In this document: one piece after another, positions 49,819-58,982 of the stretch
Layout: each line of letters opens with the position of its first letter
Numbering within the stretch: position 1 is the first letter of the stretch
Origin: Caldilineaceae bacterium SB0664_bin_27
GTDB lineage: Bacteria; Chloroflexota; Anaerolineae; Caldilineales; Caldilineaceae
NCBI GenBank assembly: GCA_009838625.1
Contig: VXRG01000100.1
Coordinates: forward strand, 1-64,000
Reading direction: 5' to 3'
DNA: 64,000 nt
Notes under the pieces: generated by a model
Told to the model about the DNA's origin: nothing
The model's input: the letters and a program-made list of their open reading frames with translations, nothing else
Databases searched by the model: none
Position numbers and translations under genes: made by a program

Positions 49819-50514
49819 CTAAGAACTCTTTCTGTATGTGTGGAGCACACCGCCGTACGGCACAGGCCGGATTCTCTTGCGCCACTTTGCCCACGTACTC
49901 ATCAGATGGGGCCAGAAGGGAGATTCCTTCCCCATAGGCTTCGCATACTGCAGCGCGTCAATAAACGACTCCGCATCGTCTTCAAACTCCGGCATCTCCG
50001 TGTAGCATCGCCCCAATTCAAACGGAATATGTGCGTCGCTTCCCGCCGTGGTAAAGAGCCCGCGCTCTTGCGCCAGCGACATCGCCGCGAGGTTGTCCTG
50101 CGGCCTGACGCAGCGTGCGTTTCGCACCTCCAGGGCGTCCACCAGGTCGATCACCTCCAGAACAGTGGACATCCCCATCGCCGAATTCCGCAGTGAGTCC
50201 AGCGGATGCGGAATGGCAACTACGGCGCCCTGGTCGCGCAGCCGGCGAATCGTCTCCTGCGGCGACAGGCCGCGCGGCACCTCCTCCTTGACAAAATAGG
50301 CGATCAGTTCACCGTGAGTCGTCATGATCTCTTCACCCACGATGATCAGATCGGGGGCCAGCTCTTTTGCTCTCAGGGCGCCGGCCAGATTGTCGTGTTC
50401 AGTGATCGCCAGCTTGTCCAGGCCGATGCTGCGCGCACGGGCAATCGTGTCCTCAGTCCGCGTGAGGCAATCCTTGCTGAAGATAGTGTGAGAGTGGAGA
50501 TCGACTTTCCACAT
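49819..50514 (-). CDS. PHP-domain phosphoesterase
   Basis: 231 residues. HxH in VDLHSHTIFSKD, ITEHDNLAG (second metal site), VGEEI, AIPHPLD and TAGSDAHIP (His/Asp pair). These are the PHP metal motifs shared by histidinol phosphatase-like and RNA/DNA phosphoesterases. No polymerase domain. Substrate unknown. Start is beside the divergence to the LPG-type gene on the same strand. Confidence 0.87.
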   Translation of the reverse strand: MWKVDLHSHTIFSKDCLTRTEDTIARARSIGLDKLAITEHDNLAGALRAKELAPDLIIVGEEIMTTHGELIAYFVKEEVPRGLSPQETIRRLRDQGAVVAIPHPLDSLRNSAMGMSTVLEVIDLVDALEVRNARCVRPQDNLAAMSLAQERGLFTTAGSDAHIPFELGRCYTEMPEFEDDAESFIDALQYAKPMGKESPFWPHLMSTWAKWRKRIRPVPYGGVLHTYRKSS

Positions 50515-50565
50515 GGTCTCTTTGTGTCCTGACTTTGCTTTAGAAGGAAAGGGCCCGGCCGGCTG

Positions 50566-51561
50566 CTATGTCTGCACCGCCTGCCCTTCGACCGTTGCTC
50601 CCTTTTGCGTCGTCAGCAAATGGGGCCACAGGGCCAGACTGACAAGGCCGATGGCTACACCGAACCACAGCGTGGCAAAGCGGATTACGAGTGCCGCAGC
50701 GGCGGCCGCCGGCCGTGACAGATCCAGCAACTGTATGCTGAGTGCCGCAAGCGAGCTCTCCACGCCCCCCAGGCCGCCGGGCGTCGCCACCACCGCGCCC
50801 ACGACCGTGCTCATATTGAAGGCAGAGACGGCGGTCAACATCGTATCAACACCCGCGTCAACGCCAAAGCCCAGCAAGACGAGATAAAAGCCAATGCCCT
50901 GGCTCGTCCAGCTGACCAGGCCGATGAGAACGGAGGTCAACAGGTACTTAGGTTGCAGAAGAAAGTAGCTGCTCTCGTAGAACGCGGCCAGCTTGTCCGC
51001 AAAGCGGTTGATCAGCGGCAACTTGTGGCCAAGCGCCAGGCACCACAACGCCAGCGGTCTTATCTGAATTGCGATTATGATTCCTGCAATGACCAGCAGC
51101 GCCGCCGCCGCCGCCAATCTCATCGACCCTTCTTCGATGGCCAGCAGCCCCAGCCCGGCCAGAAGAATCATGGCCAGCCCATCGGTCATCCGCTCCGCCA
51201 GTACAACCGGAGCAACGACAGAGAAGGGGGCGCCGCTGACATTGCGGACCATGAACGCCCGCACGAACTCTCCGACCTTGCCCGGCGTCATCATCATCAG
51301 GAAGCTGATGCCGTAAATGCGTGCGCTCTGGCCGAAGCTGATCGGCGTCTTTATCAGACTTAGATACCAGTGCCATTTCAGTAAACGGACGCCGAAGTTC
51401 ACGAGCGTCAGACCCAGTGTCGGCGGCAGCCATTTCCACGGAAAATCGGCCAGCAATGCGGACAGCTGACGCCAATCTCCGTATATGATCAGTCCTATGT
51501 ACACAAGCAGAGCCAGCAACACTGACCACAGGAACTGAACGCCCAGCCTTCTTCGGTCCAT
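50566..51561 (-). CDS. lysylphosphatidylglycerol synthase-type transmembrane protein
   Basis: 331 residues with about eight membrane helices and the UPF0104/LPG_synthase_TM pattern: LGLTLVNFGVRLLKWHWYL, TPGKVGEFVRAFMVR, LAERMTDGLAM and TPGGLGGVESSLAAL. The cytoplasmic aminoacyltransferase domain of true MprF is absent. It probably takes part in lipid or glycan transfer across the membrane. Function is not proven. Confidence 0.85.
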   Translation of the reverse strand: MDRRRLGVQFLWSVLLALLVYIGLIIYGDWRQLSALLADFPWKWLPPTLGLTLVNFGVRLLKWHWYLSLIKTPISFGQSARIYGISFLMMMTPGKVGEFVRAFMVRNVSGAPFSVVAPVVLAERMTDGLAMILLAGLGLLAIEEGSMRLAAAAALLVIAGIIIAIQIRPLALWCLALGHKLPLINRFADKLAAFYESSYFLLQPKYLLTSVLIGLVSWTSQGIGFYLVLLGFGVDAGVDTMLTAVSAFNMSTVVGAVVATPGGLGGVESSLAALSIQLLDLSRPAAAAAALVIRFATLWFGVAIGLVSLALWPHLLTTQKGATVEGQAVQT

Positions 51562-51703
51562 ATCTTATCCGTCTGTGTGAGCCAGGCATCTGAAAGTCTG
51601 CATCTATATTCACTGTGAGCAGAAACTGTATCCTCGCCCAGCGCGAATCCTCAATCATGCCCCCAAGGAGACAGGAGTGTGCCTGTGGTACAATTATGTC
51701 TTT

Positions 51704-52543
51704 CTACGCCGTCGCGCGCGAGTCCCCGCTCACTTGCCAGAAATCGAGGGCCGCCCGCGCGAATTTCTTCGGCCTCTCCAGTTGCACGGCATGACCGGCC
51801 CCAAGGACGACTACCTTTTGCGCCCCGGGAATGCGCTGCGCCATCTGCCGGTTGACGGCAACGAACTTCTCGTCCTCGGCGCCAACGATGAGAAGCGTGG
51901 GCAGAGCCAGTGATGGCAGTTCATCGAGTAGAACGGGTTGCGCGCCAGTACCCATCCCCCGCAGGCTGTTCGCCAGGCCGTCAGGTCTATTCCGCAGCCG
52001 TTGCGCTCGCAGCTGCCCCCGCTGCCTCACGGAAAGACTCTGCTGCTGGCTCTCCCACATCGGCAGAGATTCCCAGTAGTCTACGAAGGCGGCAATCCCG
52101 TCCCGTTCTATCCGGTCGGCCAGCGCATTGTCGCTGTCGCGACGTTCTGCCCGCTCGGTAGCCGCAGCGATGCCGGGTGACGCGCTCACCAGGCACAACG
52201 TCCGAACTCGATCCGGGTAGCTGAGGGCGAAAAACAGGGCAAGCCGCCCGCCCATCGAATATCCCGCGAGATGAACGGCCTCTGAGCAAGTCGCATCCAG
52301 CAGAAGATTCAGATCGGCGGCGGCGCAGGCCATCTCGTAGCGCGTCGACTCGCCGGGATGCGGCGAGCTTCCATGACCGAGCAGGTCCGGCGCCAAAACA
52401 TGAAATCCGGCCGCTGCAAAAGTCTGCCCCGCCTCGGCCCAGCTTCCCCCGTGTCCTGTGAATCCGTGCAAGAGCAGTACGGGCGGATCCCCTGCTCTGC
52501 CCCAGCTGTGCAGGTGATAAGGGCAGGCGGACGGCGGAGTCAC
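51704..52543 (-). CDS. menH: menH-like alpha/beta hydrolase (SHCHC synthase)
   Basis: 279 residues with the alpha/beta hydrolase core: LLHGFTGHGGSW, the nucleophile Ser96 in LAGYSMGGRLAL, catalytic Asp region IVGAEDEKFVAVN and His in GAGHAVQLERP. GFTG and GYSMGGR resemble MenH, which makes 2-succinyl-6-hydroxycyclohexadiene carboxylate. It lies on the same strand as menF-menD-menB-menE but separated by about 2.2 kb holding brnT, a repeat-antitoxin and a PhyH gene. Start is GTG with no strong ribosome site. Confidence 0.82.
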   Translation of the reverse strand: MTPPSACPYHLHSWGRAGDPPVLLLHGFTGHGGSWAEAGQTFAAAGFHVLAPDLLGHGSSPHPGESTRYEMACAAADLNLLLDATCSEAVHLAGYSMGGRLALFFALSYPDRVRTLCLVSASPGIAAATERAERRDSDNALADRIERDGIAAFVDYWESLPMWESQQQSLSVRQRGQLRAQRLRNRPDGLANSLRGMGTGAQPVLLDELPSLALPTLLIVGAEDEKFVAVNRQMAQRIPGAQKVVVLGAGHAVQLERPKKFARAALDFWQVSGDSRATA

Positions 52544-52616
52544 GGAGTCGGCCAGGTGTTTAAAGGGAACGACACTGAGGATTCAGGCTTTGCTGCCGCC
52601 GTGGTGTCGGGCCATG

Positions 52617-53504
52617 CTACGCCGTCACCTTCCAATTGCTGCTCTCCGGATTCGAAAGCGGGAACCCTTCGCCTACCAGCTCCTCGCCGTCGCCCACTGT
52701 GAAGCCAGGAATAAGTACGTGTTCGGGCGATTGGTCCAACTTTGTCCTCACACCCTCGGCCATGAAGATCATGACATGGGCGCGGCGCTGCCGGTTGGTC
52801 TCGTTGGCCGGGGTGGAATGAAAGTTGAGACAGTGGTGGAACATGCACTCACCGGCCTTCAATTCGACCGGCTTTCCAATGTCTGCCGGTTCATAGGCCA
52901 TCTTCTGCCGGTCTGTCTCTTCAATTTCGCGCCCTTCCGCCTCGGCCTCAGCCCGCGCGGCCAGTTCGGCCGCATAGGCCTCAAGGCCGAACCGTGGATC
53001 CCTGTGACTCCCCGGCACTACGTGCATGCAGCCGTTGTCGGGCGTCGCGTCATCAAGAGCCAGCCAGCAGGTTACGATTCGGGGTTCCCTCAGGGGCCAC
53101 AGATAGAAGTCCTGATGAAAGTGAAAGTGACGGTTCTCCTCCGGCGGCTTGGAGATGATCTGATCGTGCCACAGCCGCACACGCGGCGTGTCCAATAGAG
53201 CGCAGGCCACACCGGAGATCACCGGGTGGTGGAGTAGGCGCTCATACAAGGGCTCCCTTTTGAACATATTCACATATTGAACAATATGCCGCGGCTGATA
53301 CGCCTCCGCGTCGACCGCCTTTGGCGCTCCTCGACGGTGCCCGTACTGGAACTCTATTTCCGATTCATCGCCGCCGGCGTCTTCGATGGCGATTACACGG
53401 TCCAAGCCCGCCCGCAACGCCTCCACCTCGGTCATGTCCAGAACGCGGCCGTACCGCAGGTAGCCGTTCTCGTTGAAAAAGTCAATCTGTTTTTGGGTGA
53501 TCAT
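52617..53504 (-). CDS. phytanoyl-CoA dioxygenase family protein (canonical HxD)
   Basis: 295 residues from ATG 53504 (GAGGA at good distance; the frame extends 15 bases further). The Fe/2-oxoglutarate facial triad is complete: HQD with His130 and Asp132 in HFHQDFYL, and a distal His near 229 in CLNFHSTPANETNRQRR with the Arg that binds 2-oxoglutarate. VPGSHRDP precedes the distal part. The family hydroxylates varied substrates; several members in such genomes lack known targets. Located between the antitoxin gene and menH. Confidence 0.85.
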   Translation of the reverse strand: MITQKQIDFFNENGYLRYGRVLDMTEVEALRAGLDRVIAIEDAGGDESEIEFQYGHRRGAPKAVDAEAYQPRHIVQYVNMFKREPLYERLLHHPVISGVACALLDTPRVRLWHDQIISKPPEENRHFHFHQDFYLWPLREPRIVTCWLALDDATPDNGCMHVVPGSHRDPRFGLEAYAAELAARAEAEAEGREIEETDRQKMAYEPADIGKPVELKAGECMFHHCLNFHSTPANETNRQRRAHVMIFMAEGVRTKLDQSPEHVLIPGFTVGDGEELVGEGFPLSNPESSNWKVTA

Positions 53505-53515
53505 GGCTGATTTCC

Positions 53516-54382
53516 TCATTGTGAATTTGGAATGAGCTCTCTTTCAATGGCCGGAGAAACAGATCGATAATGTTCAATGGCCCATTTCTTGGCTTCCGTC
53601 AAAGTGGAGAATGAATGCCGTGTCTCGTCCAGTCGGGAGAAAATTGAGACTAATCTATGCCTCTCCAGCACTTGGCCTTCAGCAACGAGCATCCCTTCTA
53701 CAAACAGCCGGAAGTTCTCGCGGTCTTTGTAGGAGATCCAGGCAAACGAAGACCTGAGGTCAGAACTGTCCGGAGTGTGGGCCGTGCTTCGCCTGGAGTC
53801 GAACAAGCTGATCGCCCAACTTTTCGCTGCCCGCATAGTGCGAAACGAGCGCGTCGTCCCTTCCGGCCGGGAGGCAACTGTAAACAGGTCCCGTCTCTCA
53901 GAGACCCTACCTTTAGCAATGGGCGACCCATCGACAAACAACTGGAAATTCGTGCGGTCTTCGGAGGAGGCCCAGGTATAGTAGGCCCTGGAGGTAGAAT
54001 CGCCAGGCGGATCCTCAAGTGCGTGGTGAATGTCAAAGTGCTCGACAGCCCAGTTCTTCGCGTCCCGCATCGTCTGAAATACATGCGTCTTTCTGTCCAG
54101 TTCAGACGTTACAGTGAACAGGTCGCGATTTACTGAAACGTGACCTGATGCAACCAGCATCTTGTCCACAATCAGTTGGAAATCCGTGCGGTTGTCAGCA
54201 TTGATCCAGGAATAGGACGCCCTGACATGCGGCATCATTTCACGGGCTGGGCTTGCGTGGCGAAACCAGTCGGCATCCAGCTCGTAGGCGTCCGGGTCGG
54301 CCTCTATACCGGCCTGGATGGCAGCCTCTTCGCCTTTCTGGGCTGCAATTTCGTCGAATGTGCTTTTGCTATCCCTGTTCAT
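53516..54382 (-). CDS. BrnA-like antitoxin N-terminus fused to three tandem 78-residue repeats
   Basis: 288 residues. Residues 1-52 resemble BrnA: YELDADWFRHASPAREMMPH, the segment that in BrnA binds the toxin. In BrnA, a ribbon-helix-helix DNA-binding part normally follows. Here it is replaced by three repeats with exact 78-residue period: W59/137/215 in (S/T/A)W, then (D/E)RTNFQL-type, RDLFTV-type, and WA(V/I)xxF at 111/189/267. No family match is known to me. The start overlaps the brnT stop by 14 bases, with AGAGGTG before it. It is on the same promoter as brnT. Confidence 0.7.
   Translation of the reverse strand: MNRDSKSTFDEIAAQKGEEAAIQAGIEADPDAYELDADWFRHASPAREMMPHVRASYSWINADNRTDFQLIVDKMLVASGHVSVNRDLFTVTSELDRKTHVFQTMRDAKNWAVEHFDIHHALEDPPGDSTSRAYYTWASSEDRTNFQLFVDGSPIAKGRVSERRDLFTVASRPEGTTRSFRTMRAAKSWAISLFDSRRSTAHTPDSSDLRSSFAWISYKDRENFRLFVEGMLVAEGQVLERHRLVSIFSRLDETRHSFSTLTEAKKWAIEHYRSVSPAIERELIPNSQ
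53564..54214 (-). repeat. three-copy protein-level repeat, 78-residue period
   Basis: Copies cover approximately 54214-54032, 53980-53798 and 53746-53564 (antitoxin residues 57-117, 135-195 and 213-273). Shared features are a Trp near the start, Asp/Glu-Arg, Phe-x-Leu, a charged turn, a beta-like (L)FTVxS strand, a T(M/L)xxAKxWA end, and a Phe or Tyr. DNA identity appears lower than protein identity, so the duplication is not recent. Confidence 0.75.
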
Positions 54383-54635
54383 ATCGTTTCACCTCTCGCG
54401 GATTGGCCTTGCGCAAGCTTATGATTCGCCTACTATCGCCGCGCTCGGTAAACACGATCACGTGGAGCCGCTCGCCTATGTATCCGATAGCGACAAATCG
54501 AGGTTCATCGTGGCGGAGATCATCTGCCAAGGATGCCGTAGTCCAGTCAAATCTATTGACGGCGCTGAAGTCAACTCTATGTTTTTCCAGGTTTTCGCGG
54601 CGCTTATTTTCATCCCTTTCATACTTCTCTTCCAT
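54369..54635 (-). CDS. brnT: BrnT-family ribonuclease toxin
   Basis: 88 residues with the BrnT pattern: an early RDENKRRENLEKHRVDF, then RFVAIGYIGERLHVIVFTERG and RRIISLRKANPREVKRY. BrnT is a RelE-like ribonuclease in type II BrnT-BrnA modules, where the toxin gene usually precedes the antitoxin gene, as here. All the characteristic blocks are present. It overlaps the antitoxin start by 14 bases. Expected transcription start lies at the ATG itself, suggesting a leaderless mRNA. Confidence 0.85.
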   Translation of the reverse strand: MEEKYERDENKRRENLEKHRVDFSAVNRFDWTTASLADDLRHDEPRFVAIGYIGERLHVIVFTERGDSRRIISLRKANPREVKRYEQG

Positions 54636-54642
54636 TGTCTAT

Positions 54643-54670
54643 ATCATAGCGGCAATTTAACTCGCGTCAA
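54643..54670 (-). promoter_or_regulatory. sigma-70 promoter of brnT
   Basis: On the minus strand, TTGACG (54670-54665), a 16-base spacer and TATGAT (54648-54643). The brnT ATG at 54635 begins seven bases after the -10 element, so transcription likely starts at or just before the start codon. This position gives little room for a ribosome-binding site. It is separate from the men operon. Confidence 0.6.
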
Positions 54671-54774
54671 GGAGTTGGGTGAACTTGCCTCGTGCCTCCT
54701 GTGAACTTTCCAGCTGAGTCTGCAGGGAAGACGACACGGATGGCAGCGTTGTCTTCCGGCTGCCTGAACCCTCC

Positions 54775-56319
54775 CTAGCCCTCAAACATTGTCCTGACCG
54801 CCCGCCGAGCGATCTTGCCCGAAGCCGTTTCCGGCAGAGCATCGACGAAGCGGATATGTTTGGCTGAAGGCTGCTTATAGCCGGCCAGGCGCCCCCGGCT
54901 GAACGCCAGGAGCTCGTCGCGGGTCACGGTCTTGCCTGCATGTAGCTGCACTGCCGCCGCACAGCGCTGTCCCCATTCGGCGTCAGGCAGCCCTACCACG
55001 CAGACGTCGGCCACGGCAGGATGTTCCCGTAATACTGTCTCCACTTCGACCGGGTAGATGTTCTCTCCGCCGCTGACAATCAGGTCCGCCCGCCGTTGCA
55101 GCACAAACAGATCGCCGTCGCTATCAACGCGGCCCATGTCGCCGGTGCGCAACCAGCCTCCCTGCAGAGCCGCCGCGGTCGCAGTGGGGTTACGGTAGTA
55201 GGCCGTCGTCACCTGCGGTCCGCGCACCAGTATCTCTCCAACCTCCCCCTGATGGAGTGGACGCCCATCGGAATCCGCAATGCGCAGCTCCGTAAACAGC
55301 AGGGGCCGCCCTACTGTGCCCGGCTTTCTCCGAACATCGGCAGGCAGAGCTGTCGCCGCCTGGGTAGCGGCCTCTGTCAAGCCGTACGTAGGCGCAACCG
55401 GGACACCTTCTTCAAGGGCGGTATGCAGGAGTTCGGGCGAGGCAGCCGCGCCGCCAATCAGAACCGTTCGCAAACTCTGCGGCCATTCCGTCGCGGGGGA
55501 ACTGTGCAGCAGCCGGTGGAGTAGCGTAGGCACCAGCGAAGTCTGCGTTACCCTGTTCTCGCGCAGGCAGCTCTGAAACTCTTCCAGCTGAAAACGACGT
55601 TGAAGGACCACCGCGGTACCGTAAAGGCAGGAGCGGAACACAACGGCCAATCCGCTCACATGATACAGGGGCAGGCAGGAGAGCCAGCGGTCTTCCGTGC
55701 CCACACCCAGACGGAATGCAGAGGCGGTAGCACTCCAAAAATGATTGGCAAAACTGAGCTGAACGCCTTTGGGAGTCCCCGTCGAGCCGGAGGTGAAAAC
55801 AATCGACTGAAGCTGCCCTTCTTCCTGTTGGTGCGGCACTCGACGCTCGCTGCCCGCGCCTCTCCCGATCAAATGCTCGTCGCCGCCTAGCTTTGCCAGA
55901 GAAACGGTCTGCATAGGCTCGGACAGGAGCGTTTGAACATCTGGTGCTGGCCCCGGCCATTGCCCCGAGCTTTCGTCGCCCTTACCGACCGGTTCGTCGT
56001 CGACCACCAGCAGCGCCGGCTCGACCAGGTTAAGCTGCCTTCCAATCTCTGCGGCAGTCAGTCGCGTGTTCAAGGGCACGAAAACAGCGTCAATACGAGC
56101 GACAGCATGGATGAGAGCGACCGCCTCCAGGCTGTTTTCCAACCGTGCTGCAACCTTGTCGCCGGACTGTATTCCCTGCGCCGTGAGACCGGCGGCTTGC
56201 CCAGCGGCCATTCGGTCCAGTTCAGCGTAGCTCACCGACCGCCCCTCAAATACAACGGCTGTCTTTCCGGGCGTAGCCAGCGCTCGCCAGTACAACCAAT
56301 CTTTCTTCACTGAAAGCAC
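54775..56319 (-). CDS. menE: o-succinylbenzoate-CoA ligase
   Basis: 514 residues of the ANL superfamily: FTSGSTGTPKGVQLS (ATP/AMP loop), LPLYHVSGLAVVF, YGLTEAATQ, TGDMGRVDSDGD and the C-terminal lysine in ETASGKIARRAV. It adds CoA to o-succinylbenzoate in menaquinone synthesis, as expected beside menB/menD/menF. Broad acyl-CoA ligase is the only alternative, and context makes it unlikely. Confidence 0.9.
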   Translation of the reverse strand: MLSVKKDWLYWRALATPGKTAVVFEGRSVSYAELDRMAAGQAAGLTAQGIQSGDKVAARLENSLEAVALIHAVARIDAVFVPLNTRLTAAEIGRQLNLVEPALLVVDDEPVGKGDESSGQWPGPAPDVQTLLSEPMQTVSLAKLGGDEHLIGRGAGSERRVPHQQEEGQLQSIVFTSGSTGTPKGVQLSFANHFWSATASAFRLGVGTEDRWLSCLPLYHVSGLAVVFRSCLYGTAVVLQRRFQLEEFQSCLRENRVTQTSLVPTLLHRLLHSSPATEWPQSLRTVLIGGAAASPELLHTALEEGVPVAPTYGLTEAATQAATALPADVRRKPGTVGRPLLFTELRIADSDGRPLHQGEVGEILVRGPQVTTAYYRNPTATAAALQGGWLRTGDMGRVDSDGDLFVLQRRADLIVSGGENIYPVEVETVLREHPAVADVCVVGLPDAEWGQRCAAAVQLHAGKTVTRDELLAFSRGRLAGYKQPSAKHIRFVDALPETASGKIARRAVRTMFEG

Positions 56320-56373
56320 AAGAAACTCGCTCCGGACCTTGGAAGGTACGTATGCTTTCTCTTCTTTGCGCCC

Positions 56374-57225
56374 CTATGGCCTCCAGGGGAACTGCCGGAA
56401 ATCAGGCCGCCGCTTCTCGTTGAACGCGTCCCTCCCTTCCTTCCCCTCTTCCGTCATGTAAAAGAGCATTGTGGCGTCGCCCGCCAGAACCTGCAATCCT
56501 GTCTGACCGTCCAGGTCGGCGTTGAAGCCTGCCTTGAGGAACCGGATCGCAATCGGCGACTTCCGTAGAATCTCCTGTGCCCAGTCCACGCCTTCCTCTT
56601 CCAGCGCTTCCACTGTCGGCAGCACCTTGTTTACCAACCCCATCTCCAGCGCCTCCTGGGCCGAATACCGGCGGCACAGGTACCAGATCTCCCGCGCCTT
56701 CTTCTGGCCCACGACAGAGGCCAGGTAGGATGCCCCGAGTCCGCCGTCAAAGCTGCCGACGATGGGCCCGGTCTGGCCGAATTCGGCGTTTTCTGAGGCC
56801 AGGGAGAGGTCGCAGATGACGTGGAGCACGTGCCCCCCTCCAATCGCGAATCCGTTAACAAGCGCAATCACCGGCTTGGGCATGTTCCGCATGATCCGCT
56901 GGAGTTCCAGCACGTTCAGCTGTGCCACTCCCTGTTCATTCATGTATCCTGCATGCCCGCGAACGCCCTGGTCGCCCCCCGCGCAGAATGCGTGGACCCC
57001 GTCCTTGGGTGAAGGTCCGTTCCCCGTCAGGAGAACGACGCCGGTCCGGTCGTCCGCCCAAACATCCTTGAACGCCTCCGTCATCTGATCGATCGTCTCG
57101 GGGCGGAAGGCGTTGCGTTTCTCCGGGCGATCGAAGGCGATACGCGCCATTCCGTCCGCCTTGTGATAGGTGATGTCGCTGTATTCGGCGACCTCCTGCC
57201 AGTCTGCACTCTGAGGGATCGTCAC
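56374..57225 (-). CDS. menB: 1,4-dihydroxy-2-naphthoyl-CoA synthase
   Basis: 283 residues of the crotonase fold: [40 protein letters not shown] (read as two loops), [31 protein letters not shown] and a terminal [12 protein letters not shown] typical of MenB. GTG start overlaps menD stop (GTGA) with GAGGA in front. It cyclises o-succinylbenzoyl-CoA. Confidence 0.93.
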   Translation of the reverse strand: MTIPQSADWQEVAEYSDITYHKADGMARIAFDRPEKRNAFRPETIDQMTEAFKDVWADDRTGVVLLTGNGPSPKDGVHAFCAGGDQGVRGHAGYMNEQGVAQLNVLELQRIMRNMPKPVIALVNGFAIGGGHVLHVICDLSLASENAEFGQTGPIVGSFDGGLGASYLASVVGQKKAREIWYLCRRYSAQEALEMGLVNKVLPTVEALEEEGVDWAQEILRKSPIAIRFLKAGFNADLDGQTGLQVLAGDATMLFYMTEEGKEGRDAFNEKRRPDFRQFPWRP

Positions 57226-58982
57226 GTATATTCCTCCTGATGTTCTCTTAGAGATTCGATAAGTTCTCGCCGCATTCGCTCGTCACGCGCGCCGTCGGTG
57301 CACACTTCGATGACCATCGGCCTCCTGTCGCGGGTTGACGCGCAAATCGCCTGGGCCAGGCCCGCCCCGTTTTCACCTTGAATGCGTACAAAGTCCAGGC
57401 CGTACATCTCCGCTGCCAGTGAAAAGTCCAGGTCGGGAGGCGTGAGAAACAGCCCCTCAAACCGTGTTTGTTCCTCGGCAATTGGAAGTCTGCGGAAAAC
57501 GCCTCCGCCACCGTTGTTCAACAGCACAACCGTGACGTTGTCCAGCCCTAACTTGCCTACGGCCAGCAGCCCGTTCATGTCATGGTAGAAGCTGACGTCG
57601 CCAACAATCAGCATCATCGGTCTGCTCCGCTCGGCCGCGGCCACGCCAAGTGCACTCGACACTACGCCGTCGATCCCGCTTGCCCCCCGGTTGCCGTATA
57701 CGTGTACCCTCTTCGGATCAGGTTGGGCGAACTGGTCCACGTGGCGCACGGGCAGGCTGTTGCCAACGAAGAGATTGCTGTCTTCCGGCAGAGCCGTCAC
57801 CGCGGTCGCGGCCGCTGCCGCGTCAAACCAGCACTGCTGCAGGAGAGAATGCTGCAGCTGCCGGCAGCGTTCCTCGGCTGCCAGCACTGAGGCCGCCCAC
57901 TGGCCCGGCGTCCTGCAAAAACGTTCAGCTAACTGCCGGCAGAAGACGGCCTCGTCCACCTGCAGATAAGAGTGTACGCGGTGGCTGTCGTCTGCCCAAA
58001 CTCCGTCGCTGCGGACGTGGACCTGTATGGCCGGCGCAATGCGCTCCAGGTACGCGTTGAGGTACTTCGAAGTCGGTACGGCGCCGAACCGGATGACGAT
58101 CTGGGGAGCCTCGAAATCGGTCTGGTGCTGGAGAAAGCTCTCATAACTGCCTATGATCGGTGTTTTTCTCGTGTGCGGGCCAAAGCGAAGCCCTGAAAGC
58201 GGGTCCGCGAAAACGGGATACCCTGTCCTGCGGCCCAATTCCGCCACCGCGTCGACCAGGCTGCAGGGCGGGCGCCCGGCCCACGGCCCGCAGACGATCC
58301 AACCCCGCTCATGGGCGGAAACGAGCGCAACCATCTCTTCGATCTGCTCGGCGGTCGGTACCAGCACACCCCTCTGAATGGAGCTGCTCCGTCCCTTGTC
58401 AAAACTGGGGCTGTATGGAGCGTCAGGCTCCAGCGGTTTCCGGAAAGGGAGGTTGATGTGCACAGGTCCTTTTCGGATCCCGTTGGCTACTGCAAAGGCC
58501 CTGGCCGCCAGCGTGCGAGCATTCCTCAGGGCAACGTCCGGCGCGTCATCTTCCGGCAGCGCTGCCTCCACCGCCCATAGGACATGGTACCCGTACATCT
58601 TGACCTGGTCGATCGTCTGGTTGGCCCCGCTGTGGCGAAGCTCCGGCGGCCTGTCTGCTGTCAGCACCAGCAGGGGCACGCCGGCCACTTCCGCCTCTAC
58701 CACCGCTGCATGAAACTCCAGTGCCGCAGTGCCGGATGTGCAAACCAGCGCTACGGGCCGGCCGCTGGCCTGTGCCATTCCCAGTGCAAAAAAGCTGGCG
58801 CAGCGTTCATCCGGATGGACGAAGGTCTCGATCGATGGGTTGGCGTCAAAGGCGAGCGCCAGCGGTGTCGAACGCGAACCCGGCGCAATGCAGACCGCCT
58901 TCAGTCCGGCATCCGCCAACCCCGCGACCATTATCTCTGCGAAATGTATATTCGGGTTCCCACTGCTTGCGACACTGCTCAC
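57222..58982 (-). CDS. menD: SEPHCHC synthase (MenD)
   Basis: 586 residues from GTG 58982, which overlaps the menF stop (GTGA) and has GGGGAG upstream; the frame is open 63 bases further. Motifs: [33 protein letters not shown] (ThDP Glu region), [39 protein letters not shown] and [15 protein letters not shown] with [11 protein letters not shown] (ThDP diphosphate binding). It joins isochorismate and 2-oxoglutarate. Confidence 0.94.
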   Translation of the reverse strand: MSSVASSGNPNIHFAEIMVAGLADAGLKAVCIAPGSRSTPLALAFDANPSIETFVHPDERCASFFALGMAQASGRPVALVCTSGTAALEFHAAVVEAEVAGVPLLVLTADRPPELRHSGANQTIDQVKMYGYHVLWAVEAALPEDDAPDVALRNARTLAARAFAVANGIRKGPVHINLPFRKPLEPDAPYSPSFDKGRSSSIQRGVLVPTAEQIEEMVALVSAHERGWIVCGPWAGRPPCSLVDAVAELGRRTGYPVFADPLSGLRFGPHTRKTPIIGSYESFLQHQTDFEAPQIVIRFGAVPTSKYLNAYLERIAPAIQVHVRSDGVWADDSHRVHSYLQVDEAVFCRQLAERFCRTPGQWAASVLAAEERCRQLQHSLLQQCWFDAAAAATAVTALPEDSNLFVGNSLPVRHVDQFAQPDPKRVHVYGNRGASGIDGVVSSALGVAAAERSRPMMLIVGDVSFYHDMNGLLAVGKLGLDNVTVVLLNNGGGGVFRRLPIAEEQTRFEGLFLTPPDLDFSLAAEMYGLDFVRIQGENGAGLAQAICASTRDRRPMVIEVCTDGARDERMRRELIESLREHQEEYT

